NCBI GenBank assembly: GCA_009746045.1
Contig: RPFO01000459.1
Span: 20,001-74,406 of the forward strand
DNA: 54,406 nucleotides
DNA from: Mesostigma viride
Taxonomy: Eukaryota > Streptophyta > Mesostigmatophyceae > Mesostigmatales > Mesostigmataceae
Direction: 5' to 3'
The notes beneath the pieces were generated by a model, which was given only the letters and a program-made list of their open reading frames with translations, had not been told where the DNA came from and made no database searches. This document shows positions 21,016 through 32,685 of the stretch, piece after piece (the first letter of the stretch is position 1; the number at the start of each line of letters is the position of its first letter). The translations under genes were made by a program, and so were the position numbers.

Positions 21016-22414
21016 TGGGAGTAAGAGCCCTTTCAACTGGCTGTCCCGTTTCGCACGAGAAAAGGACAAGAACAAAGACAAGGACAAGGACAAGGACAAG
21101 GACAAGAAAGATAAAGGGCCGTGCCCGCTGCCCAAGACACCCCCCAGCTCCCAGTCCCGCTCCCCTTTTTCCACCACTCCGGAGGGGATCACCACCACGT
21201 TCACACGACTCACCGTGTCGGCGAGCACCCCCCCTGTCAGGGGCACCCACGTCAAGTCGGCCAGCGGGGCATCCTCGGACAGCAACCCAAGTATCGAGGA
21301 GGCCCCTGAGGATGAGTCGTTCGAGTTCCATCCCTCGGCGTCCTCCCCCCCTGTTGACATCGTGCCCCCCCTGGCGAGCCACGCAGGGTTCTCGTTCTCG
21401 TCCTTCTCGGCGCCAGCTCAGCGCGACAAGTCACCCATCCGCCCCATCAACATCTGCACGTTTCCAGAGTCCCTGCTCGTGCTCAAGCTGCTGCAGAAGA
21501 TGGGCATGGAGATGGCGGTGATCACCAGGTGGGTGGGTGGCGGGCATGCTACATATACATGAGTGGTGGTGTAAGCTGCTGGCATTGTTCATACGCTCTA
21601 GCAGCTGCTGTAGATGGGGATGGAGATGACGGTGATTACCAGGTGGGTGGATGGCTGGGGAGGCATGCTAAATATAGGTGATTGCGACACATTATCCATA
21701 ATGGTAATCAACCCAAGTCATTATGCAGGACAATTTTCTTCCCCCACCCCCACCCCCACCCCCCCATCCCCCACCAGTTTGAATGGTCTATCCCCCAGCA
21801 CACCTTCCATCGCTCCCCCTGTTCCCACGCACCCTAGCCCGACGAATACTTTCTCGAACTCCTCAACTTCTCCATCCATGACCTGGCCCCTCTTCCTGTT
21901 CTCCCCCTCCCGTGGCCACAACACGACCCGCACCAATGTATGGGTCTCCTCCAGCTCACCTTTTTCCCGCGCCCACATTCCCCGATTTGCCCGCGCACCC
22001 TGCCCCTGGCCACCCCCGACTCCTCACGCCCGCTGGCCCCGTTGCCCACTCATCCTCACAAAACCATCCTCAACTCTCCCCATTCTGCGTTCACCCCCTG
22101 CCGCCAGCTCCTCCCCCCACGCCGCCGAAGAGATGATCTCCCGCGTCGGCCTCGCCAAGTACTTTGCGCATACGGTCATCCTGCCCGGCAGCAAGGAGTG
22201 CCACCTGCGCGAGCTGTGCAAGCGCGCCCACGTGGAGCTGTCTGACATCGTATACTTTGACGTGAGCACCGAGAGCATCCGGCAGGCGGAGAAGATTGGG
22301 GTGTACGCGGTGTGCGTCAGCCGCAAGACGGGCGCCACGCAGGCGGTGGTCAACCGTGCGCTCAAGGCCGCCAACCGGCACCGAGGGTTTGCGATCGACA
22401 CGGGCGAGGGCTGA
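21016..22414 (+). CDS. MDP-1/HAD-phosphatase-like protein, divergent, 5' end unresolved
   Basis: Two exons are seen: 21016-21528 and 22108-22414, with acceptor CCCGCAG, donor AG|GTGGGT and acceptor CGCCAG, joining in frame. The first ~145 codons are disordered: a Lys/Asp repeat KDKNKDKDKDKDKDKKDK encoded by (AAGGAC)n, then Ser/Pro-rich and acidic. They are followed by FPESLLVLKLLQKMGMEMAV, ITR at the exon end, then MISRVGLAKYFAHTVILPGSK and DIVYFDVSTESIRQAEKIGV. This order matches magnesium-dependent phosphatase-1 of the HAD superfamily. The motif III Lys (PGSK) is kept. Motif IV is FDV instead of an Asp pair, and no motif I DxD is seen in these exons. It is therefore probably not a phosphatase, unless motif I is in an unfound exon. 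The function is unknown. Confidence 0.6.
21486..21685 (+). repeat. Duplicated exon end with splice donor
   Basis: The last ~45 bp of the upstream HAD exon plus its donor and intron start (21486-21563) recur at 21601-21685 as a decayed copy (GATGGGGATGGAGATGACGG, TGATTACCAGGTGGGTGG). The copy has a TAG replacing CAG (CTGCTGTAGATG), so using it would stop translation. It lies in the intron. Confidence 0.8.
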
Positions 22415-23965
22415 GCGGGGGCTGAGGGGGCCGAGCAGGGGCTGAGAGAGGATGAGAGGGCCAGGGCGGAGGGGGGCATGCCTGTACTCGGGGCATGGGC
22501 GTAGCGGCGGATGGTTGTTGACAGGTCGAGGGCTGAGTCTCCCTCGGGCGCCTGGATGGAGTCCGGATGACCTGATAGGGGCCCTACTTGGGCAGTCAGC
22601 CACAGTACCTCCTCGGTCCTTGATTCCCTGGCATTCAACTCCAGGGCTGCTGGATGGGTTGGCCGCTGGGATGCTTGGCTGCCTGACATGCAAGCATCCC
22701 TGTAACGTGTAACATAATCATTACATACAACGTACACGGCACTTTCTGTCCAGGCGTGTAGGCGACCAGGCCAGCAGGGAGCACAATTCATCCGTGGCAT
22801 GCCTCGATGCATGCATGCACGCACGCAAGCTCTTGCTTGCTTACCAGGGAGCATTAGCGAGCTGAGGAGGCCCTCGGAGTGTCAGCCCTTAGCTGGGGAC
22901 AGTTGCCGGGTGGCCGTCGGCGAGGTGGCCCTAGGCCGAGTGGCCGGAAGCGGGATCTCGGCATCGAGTCTGTTTGGTGCAGCGTGGTCAGTGTCGATTG
23001 CAGCCAGGATTCGCACTCGGAGGGCTGACCTGGGTCCCTGGGCATGGCCTCAGGCCTGCTACAACATGGTGGGGGCCACCCAGAGAGATTGTGTGGCTGT
23101 TCAGGCCAGGTTTGACAAGGGCTACCCCTTTTAGAAAACCTGCTACATAGGCAGCAGTGGCAGCAGCGGCGGCAGCCTGACGGGACGCCTCTTGTTGGGA
23201 CGAAATCGCCCTCCTTTCCTGTTGCCGGAGGTGGGCCATCACGAGACTAGGTCAGCCTCCCGTTGCGCGACACCAGGCATCACGCAGCGGCAACTGCGTA
23301 TTAGAACCGTCTCCCCCCCGTGTTGCAGTGACTCCCCAGTCCCCCTGGGCTGCCCCCGGGAAGCGTTGCTGTGCATGTGCATCGTCGAGAGTACGCTCAT
23401 GCGCGCCCGTTTCTTGGAGCACACTCGTGCATGGCCACGTGCACCGTCGTGAACCCAGCGGTCATGCATGAGGAGGGAGCACAGGGCCTGCCCCACATGC
23501 GTTGCCTTCCTGCGTGTGCTGCTGAGGTCGTGAATTGAGGGGGCGCCCTCATCCCTTTGTGTCCTGGCACCAGCCACTGAGGCGCCCCCATGGTCCTGGC
23601 ACCAGCCAATCGGGCATCAGGGTCCTTGTGCGGCCCCTTGACTCGTTGTAGGTCCCTCTATCGATTCACCTGCACACCGTCACCCCATGGTTATCGCAGA
23701 TGAGGTCATGCCGGGACGGCGCATTAGTTCACGAATGGGGGGACAGCGCATGGGTTGCCAGTGCTAGAGCAGCCGTGCAGGAAGCCTGACGAGTCCATGG
23801 AGGAGAGTGGGGCCAGCCTGTGCGTGCATTCGCTGAGTACCGCAGGGTAGCCTGCCACCCCTGCCGGCCTTTTTTTAGGCCAACCGGCACTAGTTGCGAT
23901 TGCCTGTGCATGCAAGACCACAGAAGGGCGTCTGCGTAGGGTACTGGTGGGCTCCCGTGGTAGGC
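22415..23965. other. Intergenic, nothing recognised
   Basis: This is the 3' flank of the HAD-like gene. The start (22415-22480) is a degenerate GGGGCTGAG repeat. Several short open frames on both strands show no domain. A minus-strand frame near 23120-23242 (RQQERRAISSQQEASRQAAA) has coding-like composition, but no start or splice context settles it. Confidence 0.35.
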
Positions 23966-24182
<217 letters not shown>

Positions 24183-26034
24183 ACGGGGAGGCTACCAATG
24201 CCGGCAGAAGCATCCGGAGGGCATGGCATTATTAAATTGGAGAAGAATGTGCATGCATGGACGCCAGGTGTGTATGCATGCTGGAAAATCCTGGTCCTGC
24301 TGGCTTTAGTAATAGTCCATTCATCTTGAGGAGGAGGGCAATCGGCCCTTGGCAGCGCCAAACCACGCGTCGCGGTGCCCAAGCTCACAAGGAAGATATT
24401 AACCGCTGCCAGCTAGTCTTTTTTTTCTTCCTGGCTTGCTAGCACATCTTTCGTTGGTCTCCTCCCTCAAGGGTGCTTGCCATGTCAAAGCCATGTTTTC
24501 CTTATTTGAGAGGCAGTGAGTAATATAGTTTGCATGCATGGATTTGGCAACCCTTTGGATGTTGTTGTCACAGTGACACTGCTCTGCGTGTCTGTGCCGA
24601 AAATGTAACTGATACAACTGTGTTGCAAAATGTCTGCATATGATCATCAGCTGCATGTGCACTCGATGATCCCGATGAATGTACGAATTTGGTTTATGCC
24701 TCTGATACCAAAGCATGGTCCCGAGCATTGCAGCTAGCCATGTGCATGCACGCGAGGCCAGGCGTACACGTGCCATGAAGTAACTTAAATTACACTGGCG
24801 TGGGTTAGCTATCTAGCACAGTTTATGAATTATTACTGGCACCACTCTCCGGTAAAGAGTTTTTTTTTCCCCCTCTTTCTTTCGCAGTTGGATTATTCGA
24901 TTGTGTGTGAATTCTGATTTGGCATTAGATTTGTCTTGGCTAGTTGGATTATTCTGATCAGACACTCCTAGTTGGATTATAGTTGTCTTGGCGATGCCTT
25001 CAGATCAGGAGACCCGGATACTGGATAGGTGCATGCGATCGGACGATATCTATGCCAGAGGTCCTACAGTGTGAAACCCGGCCTGCTGGAGCTATGCTTT
25101 GATTTGCATATCAGTCGGCAGCGCGCTACTACTATTAATGTGCTGCAGGTTCGCCTATCCAAACCACACCCATGATTGACAATGAGGAGAAATGGGCTGC
25201 CACCTGCGATAAGCACCTTCCCGAGCGGCCTAGCTGTTTTCTTCCCGCGACCCATTGCTAGCCAGGGTAAAGAAGTCCACAGGTGAAGGTTATTGCCCCT
25301 GAGAATAGCCGCTACACTACCGCCTCGAGTCGATCTGCCATTACAGTAGAGGACGTACAGCTAGCTCGGATGAGGATTAAGTGAGACAACCATTCGTGGA
25401 CGCATGGCGATCCAACATCGTGGAAGGACTAGCTGGTAGTTGTCTGAGAGGGTTAAATCCCTCTCTAGTGACTTCATGTTTTTCTCCTTAATATGGATGC
25501 AGACGATATTTGAACTTTCGTGTAATTATTTTTCTAATGAGATTAGCATAGTACTCCGTGGCATGCCCATGCACATGACACGCAAACTTACTTACTTTGG
25601 CCACTGAAACCTGCTGTAGGGTAGCCCGCAAGAGTGCCCGACTGTGGGGAAAAGTCATGCACAGTATGCAGTCCAGAGCAACTTGCTACTGAATATGCCA
25701 TTACAAGTATACGGCAGCATTTCATGCTTCGGCCGAGTCCAAAAGAGCATGGCATCAGGTAAAGCCCTTCTCTGCCTTACAATCCCCATCCGTTTTATGA
25801 GGTCCAAAATATCATGCCCACGAGCCGCTCGAGTGGCAGCAGCCAGATATACAACTTCAGCACGAATAATCTCGTGATAAAAACTTCATTAATTTGATGC
25901 ATGCAGGGGTGCCACGCTGGAATAAAACAGCCATTGCGTTCATTCGAAACTGCCCCGAGCCTGCATAAAGCTCTCATCCTTGCCCCACGGTCATTGCTCC
26001 AAGTTCTTCGATTGGGCTTGGTTTGACCATTATC
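24183..26034. other. Intergenic with a SINE-like repeat
   Basis: No gene is seen between the CAGC array and the last MCTS1 exon. At 24838-25085 a repeat begins GGCACCACTCTCCGGTAAAG and contains TTGGCGATGCCTTCAGATCAGGAGACCC. It matches the interior of the 36671-37142 element and the tRNA-like segment near 3650. The MCTS1 3' UTR should occupy the right part of this stretch. Confidence 0.45.
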
Positions 26035-29000
26035 CTATTCCACAGTCTGGGTCTGCCGTGGGAACAAACCAGTGCGTTGATAAAAACACGCCATGCGACA
26101 TGGGACATGGGCAAACAGCGTCAGGTACACATACACGCACGTGGATTGAAGGTCAATGCATCGACACGGGCAGTATGTCTGATGATGTAGTATTCCAATG
26201 CATGCGCCATGTAGAACGATGTAAAGGAAGAGGAAACACTCTAACCTGTCAGATAAAAACTTCAAAATGGTTTCTACTTCAACATGATATCATGCTTGGA
26301 CCATGGGAGAACTAGCACCTTATTGCATGATGATAGCATCCAACACTCATAATCCATTACTCATTTCTACTTCTACTTCTATCACCACCCCAGAGGTCGC
26401 AAACGAATTGCCTACCTTCCACAGGCCATCGTTCAGGTAGTGCGTGAGCTCCACGCCGATGCCCTTGTTGACTTTCCGTCTGCACATGGGCAGCATGGCC
26501 AGGACAACGAACATCGGGAAACGTGCACGACGACAAGCGCCCGACAATGCGATCCAGCGTTGTTGGACAAAGGCCAACCTCCCTGCCCTCATAGCGTGAG
26601 CCCGCAGACAGCGATCGCCCAAAAGCTTGGGGTCGCAAGTACCACACTCGCATCCCTTGCAGCTCACCTCGTGCATGTGTGGAGCAAGGAAGTGATTACC
26701 CCAATCGCGCCACAGGTCATGCCCCAAACCTTCCACAACACCAAGTCGGAGAGAGAGGCATTTCTCATGAGGCATACGACATCTTATCAACAAATACAGC
26801 GGCGAGGAAAGTTGGCATGGCATCCACACAACATGTCTAAAACCACGTCCCATGCTGCAACCTCGCTCCCTACCATCACAACCACCGCAGCCATGCGCTA
26901 GACCGCCCTCACGAAGAAATCCAGGGCAGCTCCCACATATCCAACCACATTGGCTTCTGCAGCAAGGCAACAGGAGGTTTGGGATACCCCTGGCCAGATG
27001 GCGGGCAAGGGATGGTCCCCATCAAAAAACAAGCTACCCTCCCTCTTTCCCCTGCACCCCCCCCCCTCCCCTCCCTCCCCCCATCTCCCCTCCCTTCCGC
27101 ACCGTCCAGGACTCCAGGTGCCACCCATCAGCAGCCGCCACCCACTAGCAACCACCTTCCTCCCAAACTGCCCACACCATATACGCTGGGCATGCTAGCA
27201 TCCGCCACCGACCGTCCTCCGCTAGCATCCGTCACCCACTAACAGCCAGCTGTCCTCCATGATCACCCCTCTAGCATACGTCACCCACTAACAGCCAGCT
27301 GTCCTCCATAATCACCCCCCAAGCATCCGCCACGCACATATCTTCGGTCGACATCTTGGTCAGCCCGACTGCGAGCGCGAGCTCCTTTCCCTCTGCCATG
27401 ATCGCCTGGCGGGGACCACGTGACAAAGGAAAGCATGAGAAGCACGAGCAGCTTGAGAAGCATGAGGAGCATGAGAAGCATGAGAAGCACGAGAAGCAGG
27501 AGAAGCATGAGAAGCATGAGAAGCATGAGAAGCATGGGAAGCATGAGAAGCATGAGAAGCATGAGAAGCATGAGAAGCATGAGAAGCATGAGAAGCATGA
27601 GAAGCATGAGAAGCATGAGAAGCATGAGAAGCATGAGAAGCATGAGAAGCATGAGAAGCATGAGAAGCATGAGAAGCATGAGAAGCATGAGAAGCATGAG
27701 AAGCATGAGAAGCATGAGAAGCATGAGAAGCATGAGAAGCATGAGAAGCATGAGAAGCATGAGAAGCATGAGAAGCATGAGAAGCATGAGAAGCATGAGA
27801 AGCATGAGAAGCATGAGAAGCATGAGAAGCATGAGAAGCATGAGAAGCATGAGAAGCATGAGAAGCATGAGAAGCATGAGAAGCATGAGAAGCATGAGAA
27901 GCATGAGAAGCATGAGAAGCATGAGAAGCATGAGAAGCATGAGAAGCATGAGAAGCATGAGAAGCATGAGAAGCATGAGAAGCATGAGAAGCATGAGAAG
28001 CATGAGAAGCATGAGAAGCATGAGAAGCATGAGAAGCACGAGAAGCATGAGAAGCATGAGAAGCATGAGGAGCATGAGAAGCATGAGAAGCATGAGAAGC
28101 ATGAGAAGCATGAGAAGCATGAGAAGCATGAGAAGCACGAGAAGCATGAGAGGCATGAGAAGCATGAGAGGCATCAGAAGCATGAGAGGCACGGCAAGCA
28201 AAGCAAGCAAACCAAGCAAAACAAAGCAAGAAGTACAAAATGAAGAGGCATCCGAAAACAATTGCAAGCATTAGAAGCATGAAAGAAAGGAAGTTGAAAA
28301 AAGCGAGAGTCGAGGTGAGTCGAGTCGAGTCCAGGTGAGCCGAGCCAAACCGAGCCGAGCCCGTCCGAGCCCGTCCGAGCCCGTCGAAGCCCCGCCTCGC
28401 CCCGTCCCGTCCCATCCCGTCCGGTCCAGTCGGGTCGAGTAAAAGAAAACAAATTAAGCATGGGTGGTACATGCAACGCACCACCGCCGTGTCTACGGGC
28501 ACGTCCTCCATCTCGGCCCCCTTGGAAGTGAGCCCCGGGCACATGATGTTGGCGCCCGACAGCACAAACTTTATCGCGCCGCGGTCCACGCGCAGCTTGG
28601 GCATGATGTCCGGGTCTGGGGGTGATGATTGCATGGGGGAGGGCAACAGCGACAGTTGCATGGGGGAGGGGAACAGCCACCGTTGCATGGGGGAGGGGGT
28701 CAGCAATCCAAGTAAGAACGCAGGGTTCAAGATCGGGGTGGAATGTCGGGTTAGGGGTAGGGCGCAGAGTTAGGGTGTAGGGTAGGGTAGTCGCGGCTTG
28801 CGTTGGGGGGGATGAGACGGGGGGGAGGAAGGGGGGGAGGGGGGTCCAGATGACAGGCATATCGATAGGGGGCCTGTGCAAAAGATCTCTGAGTAGAGGA
28901 GAACCATGTGCATATCTACTCACCATTACGGTAGCAGAGGGGATGCTGAGCAAGCCAGTCACATGGTTGTCACACAATGTCCATAGTTTGCTGACACCCT

Positions 29001-31829
29001 CCCTTCTCATCCACCCCGTTTGCCGCCGCCCCCCTCACACCATCCCTCTGCCAAGCAGCCGTGCAAAACGCAAAGTCTTGCACAGCTGGTGACCAAGAGA
29101 GCGGGGCAGCAGACACGAGAAAGAGGACACCAGCGGCTCGGGTGGGCATGGGCATGTCTCCCCCGCACACACATGGACACTCCTACAAGAAATCGGCTCT
29201 CTTACGACATGGAATACGAGGCAGGCAGGGATCCACATGGGTGCAAATTACAACGCCCGGGCTCCCATGGGTGCAGAAGTCGACGCAAAAACTCACGCGG
29301 GTGCCCAAATGAACGCAAGAACTCACTGGTGCCGAAACCGATGCAAGCACTCACATTGGTGCAGGATGCGCAGCGTGGGGAACCAGGGCCCGTCCCGCAC
29401 CTGGAAGACGACCGGCTTGTTCTCAACGACGACAAAGTTTACATGGCCAGGGCTGCGCGGCGGGGCAGCACAGGTCGGCACGCGGGATAGAGCGTTATGC
29501 GAGTCATCTGGGATCACCTATGATGGGAGTCTATGCTCACCTACTGCCTAGTAAAACGATTCCATGGCCAGCACAGGGGGGCCATGCAAGGCAAGGGGGG
29601 GGGGGGGTAAGAGCAGAGCTGAGTCCACCACGAGCACGAACATTTCAACCGTGACATGCGCGGGGGCCAGCAGGATGACAACTCAGACAAACGTGATCAA
29701 ATGGAACTTAAGGTCATTCCATGGATGCCCACGATAACAGCTATAGTAAAAAACGACACGCGGAACGTATTCATTAACATTTATAGGAAGTTGACCGTGT
29801 GGGTCTATCCAGCCATCCAGTCTTGGGACAAGCATAGCCCCCTTTCGCACTGGGCCATACAGGTCTTGGGACAAGCATAGCCCCACTATTGCACTAGGCT
29901 GTCCAGTCTTGGGTCAAGCATAGCCCCCTTTTGCATCCGGCCATCACTTGCGATGCTTTTAGCGACCAGTTGATCTTGGATGCCAGTCGTAGCGTCACAC
30001 GCCCATTCTTGTCTCACGTCACTTGGTAAATAATGTTGGCCACTTCATTCATGCCCAATCGTGGCTACGGTACGCATGGGCCCTGGGCACCCTTTGCATG
30101 CGGTGCCTGTTGCCACAACGATTGCACCGGCTACTCCAAAGATTGCAGTCCCATCGCTCCAATGCTTGCGTCGCATCGCACCCGCAACGCTAACCGCATG
30201 TTTCAACATCCTCCGGTCACCGCTACAATGACAGCCTATTCACCGCTACAATGACAGCCTATTCACCGCTACAATGACAGCCTATTCACCGCTACAATGA
30301 CAGCCTATTCACCGCTACAATGACAGCCTATTCACCGCTACAATGACAGCCTATTCACCGCTACAATGACGGCCTATTCACCGCTACAATGACAGCCTAG
30401 TCACCGCTACAATGACAGCCTATTCACCGCTACAATGACAGCCTATTCACCGCTACAATGACAGCCTAGTCACCGCTACAATGACAGCCTATTCACCGCT
30501 ACAATGACAGCCTATTCACCGCTACAATGACAGCCTAGTCACCGCTACAATGACAGCCTATTCACCGCTACAATGACAGCCTATTCACCGCTACAATGAC
30601 AGCCTATTCACCGCTACAATGACGGCCTATTCACCGCTACAATGACAGCCTAGTCACCGCTACAATGACAGCCTATTCACCGCTACAATGACAGCCTATT
30701 CACCGCTACAATGACAGCCTAGTCACCGCTACAATGACAGCCTATTCACCGCTACAATGACAGCCTATTCACCGCTACAATGACAGCCTAGTCACCGCTA
30801 CAATGACAGCCTATTCACCGCTACAATGACAGCCTATTCACCGCTACAATGACAGCCTAGTCACCTCACGGAGGAAGAGCAGATACCCCGCTACAAATGC
30901 ATAAGAAAATTGGCCATACAAAGCCCGCAAGAAGCTCCCACAAGCACCCATGACCCCAGCGCGCACCTTGCCCTCCGGCACAAGGACATGCCATGGAATC
31001 CTTACTGTTGTCCGATTAGCTCTGTAGTGTTAATACTACTATTCAGGTAATCCTTACTATTGTCCTATTAGTTCCGAAGTGTTAATATTACTATTTTGGT
31101 CTGCTTCATCAGCCACACGGATGGTCCATAGTATAATAACAGTGATCATGTCCGACTTCCATTCGACAGCACGCACGCTCACCACTTGGCGATGATGAGG
31201 GGCGTCTTCTTGGGCAGGATGTCGTCCAAGTTATCGGCCAGCAGGGGGAACTGCGCAGGGTGGGGGTGAGGATGGGCATTAGGCGGAGGGGTGGTACCAA
31301 GCAGCATGGCGGGGGTGGGGGTAAGGATGGGCATGGTGGTTGGGGGGGGCCAAGCGTGGCATGATGGAGGGGGGGGGGGCGGGGGGGGGGGCAAGCGTGG
31401 CATCACGGGGGGTGGCCACACGAGGTGCTAGGGAAACCATGCTGATCGTGAGTCAGGTTCCTTCCTGGCTGGCGGAACAGGGCAGGGCAAGATGCACCGC
31501 CCAGATGGTCTTCTGGGCTCCTGTGCTTTGGCAGCGTGATATCGTGTGTCATGGTCATGGCATGCGATGAGATCATCGTACGATGTGACGTCATCGCATG
31601 GTACGGATGCTAACATCATCGCATGCGCATGTTACGGATGCCATGTCGTAGCATGTTATGCATGCTACGCTGTACAACGTGGTGATGACGAAGTCTGGAG
31701 GGCCATGGGTGGCCGGACGAATGCATTGGTGGTGGTGGGGACGAGTGTGAGTGATTGTGTGTGTGTGGGTGGGTGGGGGTGGGTGGGGATGGGTGGGTAG
31801 GGGCCATATCGGTGGTGGGAGATGGGGGT

Positions 31830-31871
<42 letters not shown>

Positions 31872-32685
31872 TGTGTGTGTGCGTGTGTGTGTGTGTGTGT
31901 GTGTTGCGTGTGGTGGCGGTGGGGTTCGGGGAGGGGTATACACAAGGTAAACAAAAGCAGGAGATGCCGACCCCCTCCCTCTTGTGCCAGGGTGCTGGGA
32001 TGGGATAGACAGCGGGCGAGCAACGCCATTTGGTTACACACATCATACACCATGTGGTTATATACACGGACATGAAACAGCTCCAGGCTCCATGGATCAG
32101 TATGCATGGCAATTGCGTTGTAGAAAGGTCAAAACGGGCGAGTTACCTAAACCGAAGAGTTACATCGATCAAGGTGGCGTGAGGTGTCACCGTGGTGCGG
32201 TGGCCCAAGGCTTGATATGGGAGCTGCTGTGCCTAAACTTAGAAACGTATTCTTAGCTGCTAGAAACAAGAAGACGTCACCACCCATGCTGTGGTAAAGC
32301 GATCGCACGTATAAGCAGCACGATCACGTGGTGCACCATCGCCAGGGCGCGACCGCCCAAGGCACTGCAGCGCCTCACGCAACGTGCTGTGGCAGGGATA
32401 CACACAAATCACACAAGTTAACTGCCCACAACAGAAAAGTAATGTACCTGCTCTGCCAGTTGCTGCCTGATCTTCCGCTGCACGGAGGATTTTACCTGAC
32501 TCCGCCCACTGATTTCCTCGGCAGAAAACCTGTGCCAGGTTGTTTGTAGGCACACCGTGAAAAAGGTCAGCTTAGCCTACATGCCGATGTGGAAGAAAAT
32601 TTGCAGTGCTGTGCTCCGCAAAAAACACTGAGCGAACCAGGGTATGCAGGTACATCCATGGCATGGTAACTTACTTTTTAAACAT
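26035..32685 (-). CDS. MCTS1: MCTS1/MCT-1 translation factor, PUA domain, eight exons
   Basis: Eight exons assemble with GT-AG junctions and correct phase: 32685-32675, 32529-32448, 31250-31183, 29452-29355, 28615-28482, 27405-27338, 26479-26416 and 26052-26035. They give 180 residues against 181 for human MCTS1. The N-terminal domain begins MFKK and continues with [15 protein letters not shown] and [12 protein letters not shown]. Then come [14 protein letters not shown], the PUA domain [40 protein letters not shown] and [24 protein letters not shown]1 pairs with DENR on the 40S subunit for tRNA/mRNA release in recycling and for re-initiation. The last exon (five codons plus stop, after TTCCCACGGCAG) is the least certain. 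Introns carry several minisatellites. The start exon is only 11 nt of coding. The gene is divergent from the seven-transmembrane gene. Confidence 0.92.
27222..27320. repeat. ~49-bp tandem repeat, two copies, MCTS1 intron 6
   Basis: CTAGCATCCGTCACCCACTA ... TCCTCCATGATCACCCC is followed by a near-identical second copy. It lies immediately downstream, on the minus strand, of the MCTS1 exon ending at 27338. A shorter related unit precedes it at 27195-27222. Confidence 0.75.
27433..28196. repeat. 9-bp minisatellite (GAGAAGCAT)n, about 84 copies, MCTS1 intron 5
   Basis: A very homogeneous 9-bp array, with edge units diverged (GAGCAGCTT, GAGAGGCAT, GGCAAGCAA). On the transcribed strand the unit is CTTCTCATG, so the array is pyrimidine-rich. 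It ends about 25 bp before the splice acceptor at 27406. Because the unit is a multiple of three, all six frames are open (HEKHEK, SMRSMR, LLMLLM, HASHAS); none is a protein. Confidence 0.97.
29808..29945. repeat. ~47-bp repeat, three degenerate copies, MCTS1 intron 3
   Basis: Units contain TCTTGGGACAAGCATAGCCC followed by CTTTCGCACT/ACTATTGCAC/CTTTTGCATC variants. There are three tandem copies in the intron between 29453 and 31182. Confidence 0.75.
30218..30861. repeat. 23-bp minisatellite, 28 copies with higher-order structure, MCTS1 intron 3
   Basis: The unit is CACCGCTACAATGACAGCC + TATT. It occurs 28 times without indels. Units 8, 11, 14, 19, 22, 25 and 28 end TAGT instead of TATT. Units 7 and 18 carry GACGGCC. 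The variant pattern shows a 3-unit periodicity and an 11-unit (253-bp) duplication. Confidence 0.97.
31735..31915. repeat. (GT)n and G-rich tracts, MCTS1 intron 2
   Basis: Dinucleotide GT array at 31830-31905, with GC interruptions, preceded by GGGTGGGTGGGG stretches. 31369-31390 is a separate near-pure G tract. These lie in the MCTS1 intron between 31251 and 32447. Confidence 0.9.

Noticed and set aside
27281-28730. Long open frames of about 280-456 codons (HEKHEK, SMRSMR, LLMLLM, HASHAS)
   Set aside because: Created by a 9-bp repeat open in every frame, inside an MCTS1 intron.
28740-28800. Telomere-like GGGTTAGGG/TAGGGTAGGG stretch
   Set aside because: Short and irregular, inside MCTS1 intron 4; it does not form a tandem telomeric array.
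29236-29352. Degenerate ~24-bp repeat (CCATGGGTGCA, ACTCACGCGGGTGC, GAACTCACTGGTGC)
   Set aside because: Weak similarity only; some of it may be splice-donor-like ACTCAC by chance. Not strong enough to list.
30218-30861. CRISPR-like array of regular units
   Set aside because: Units are contiguous 23-bp repeats with no unique spacers, in a eukaryotic intron.
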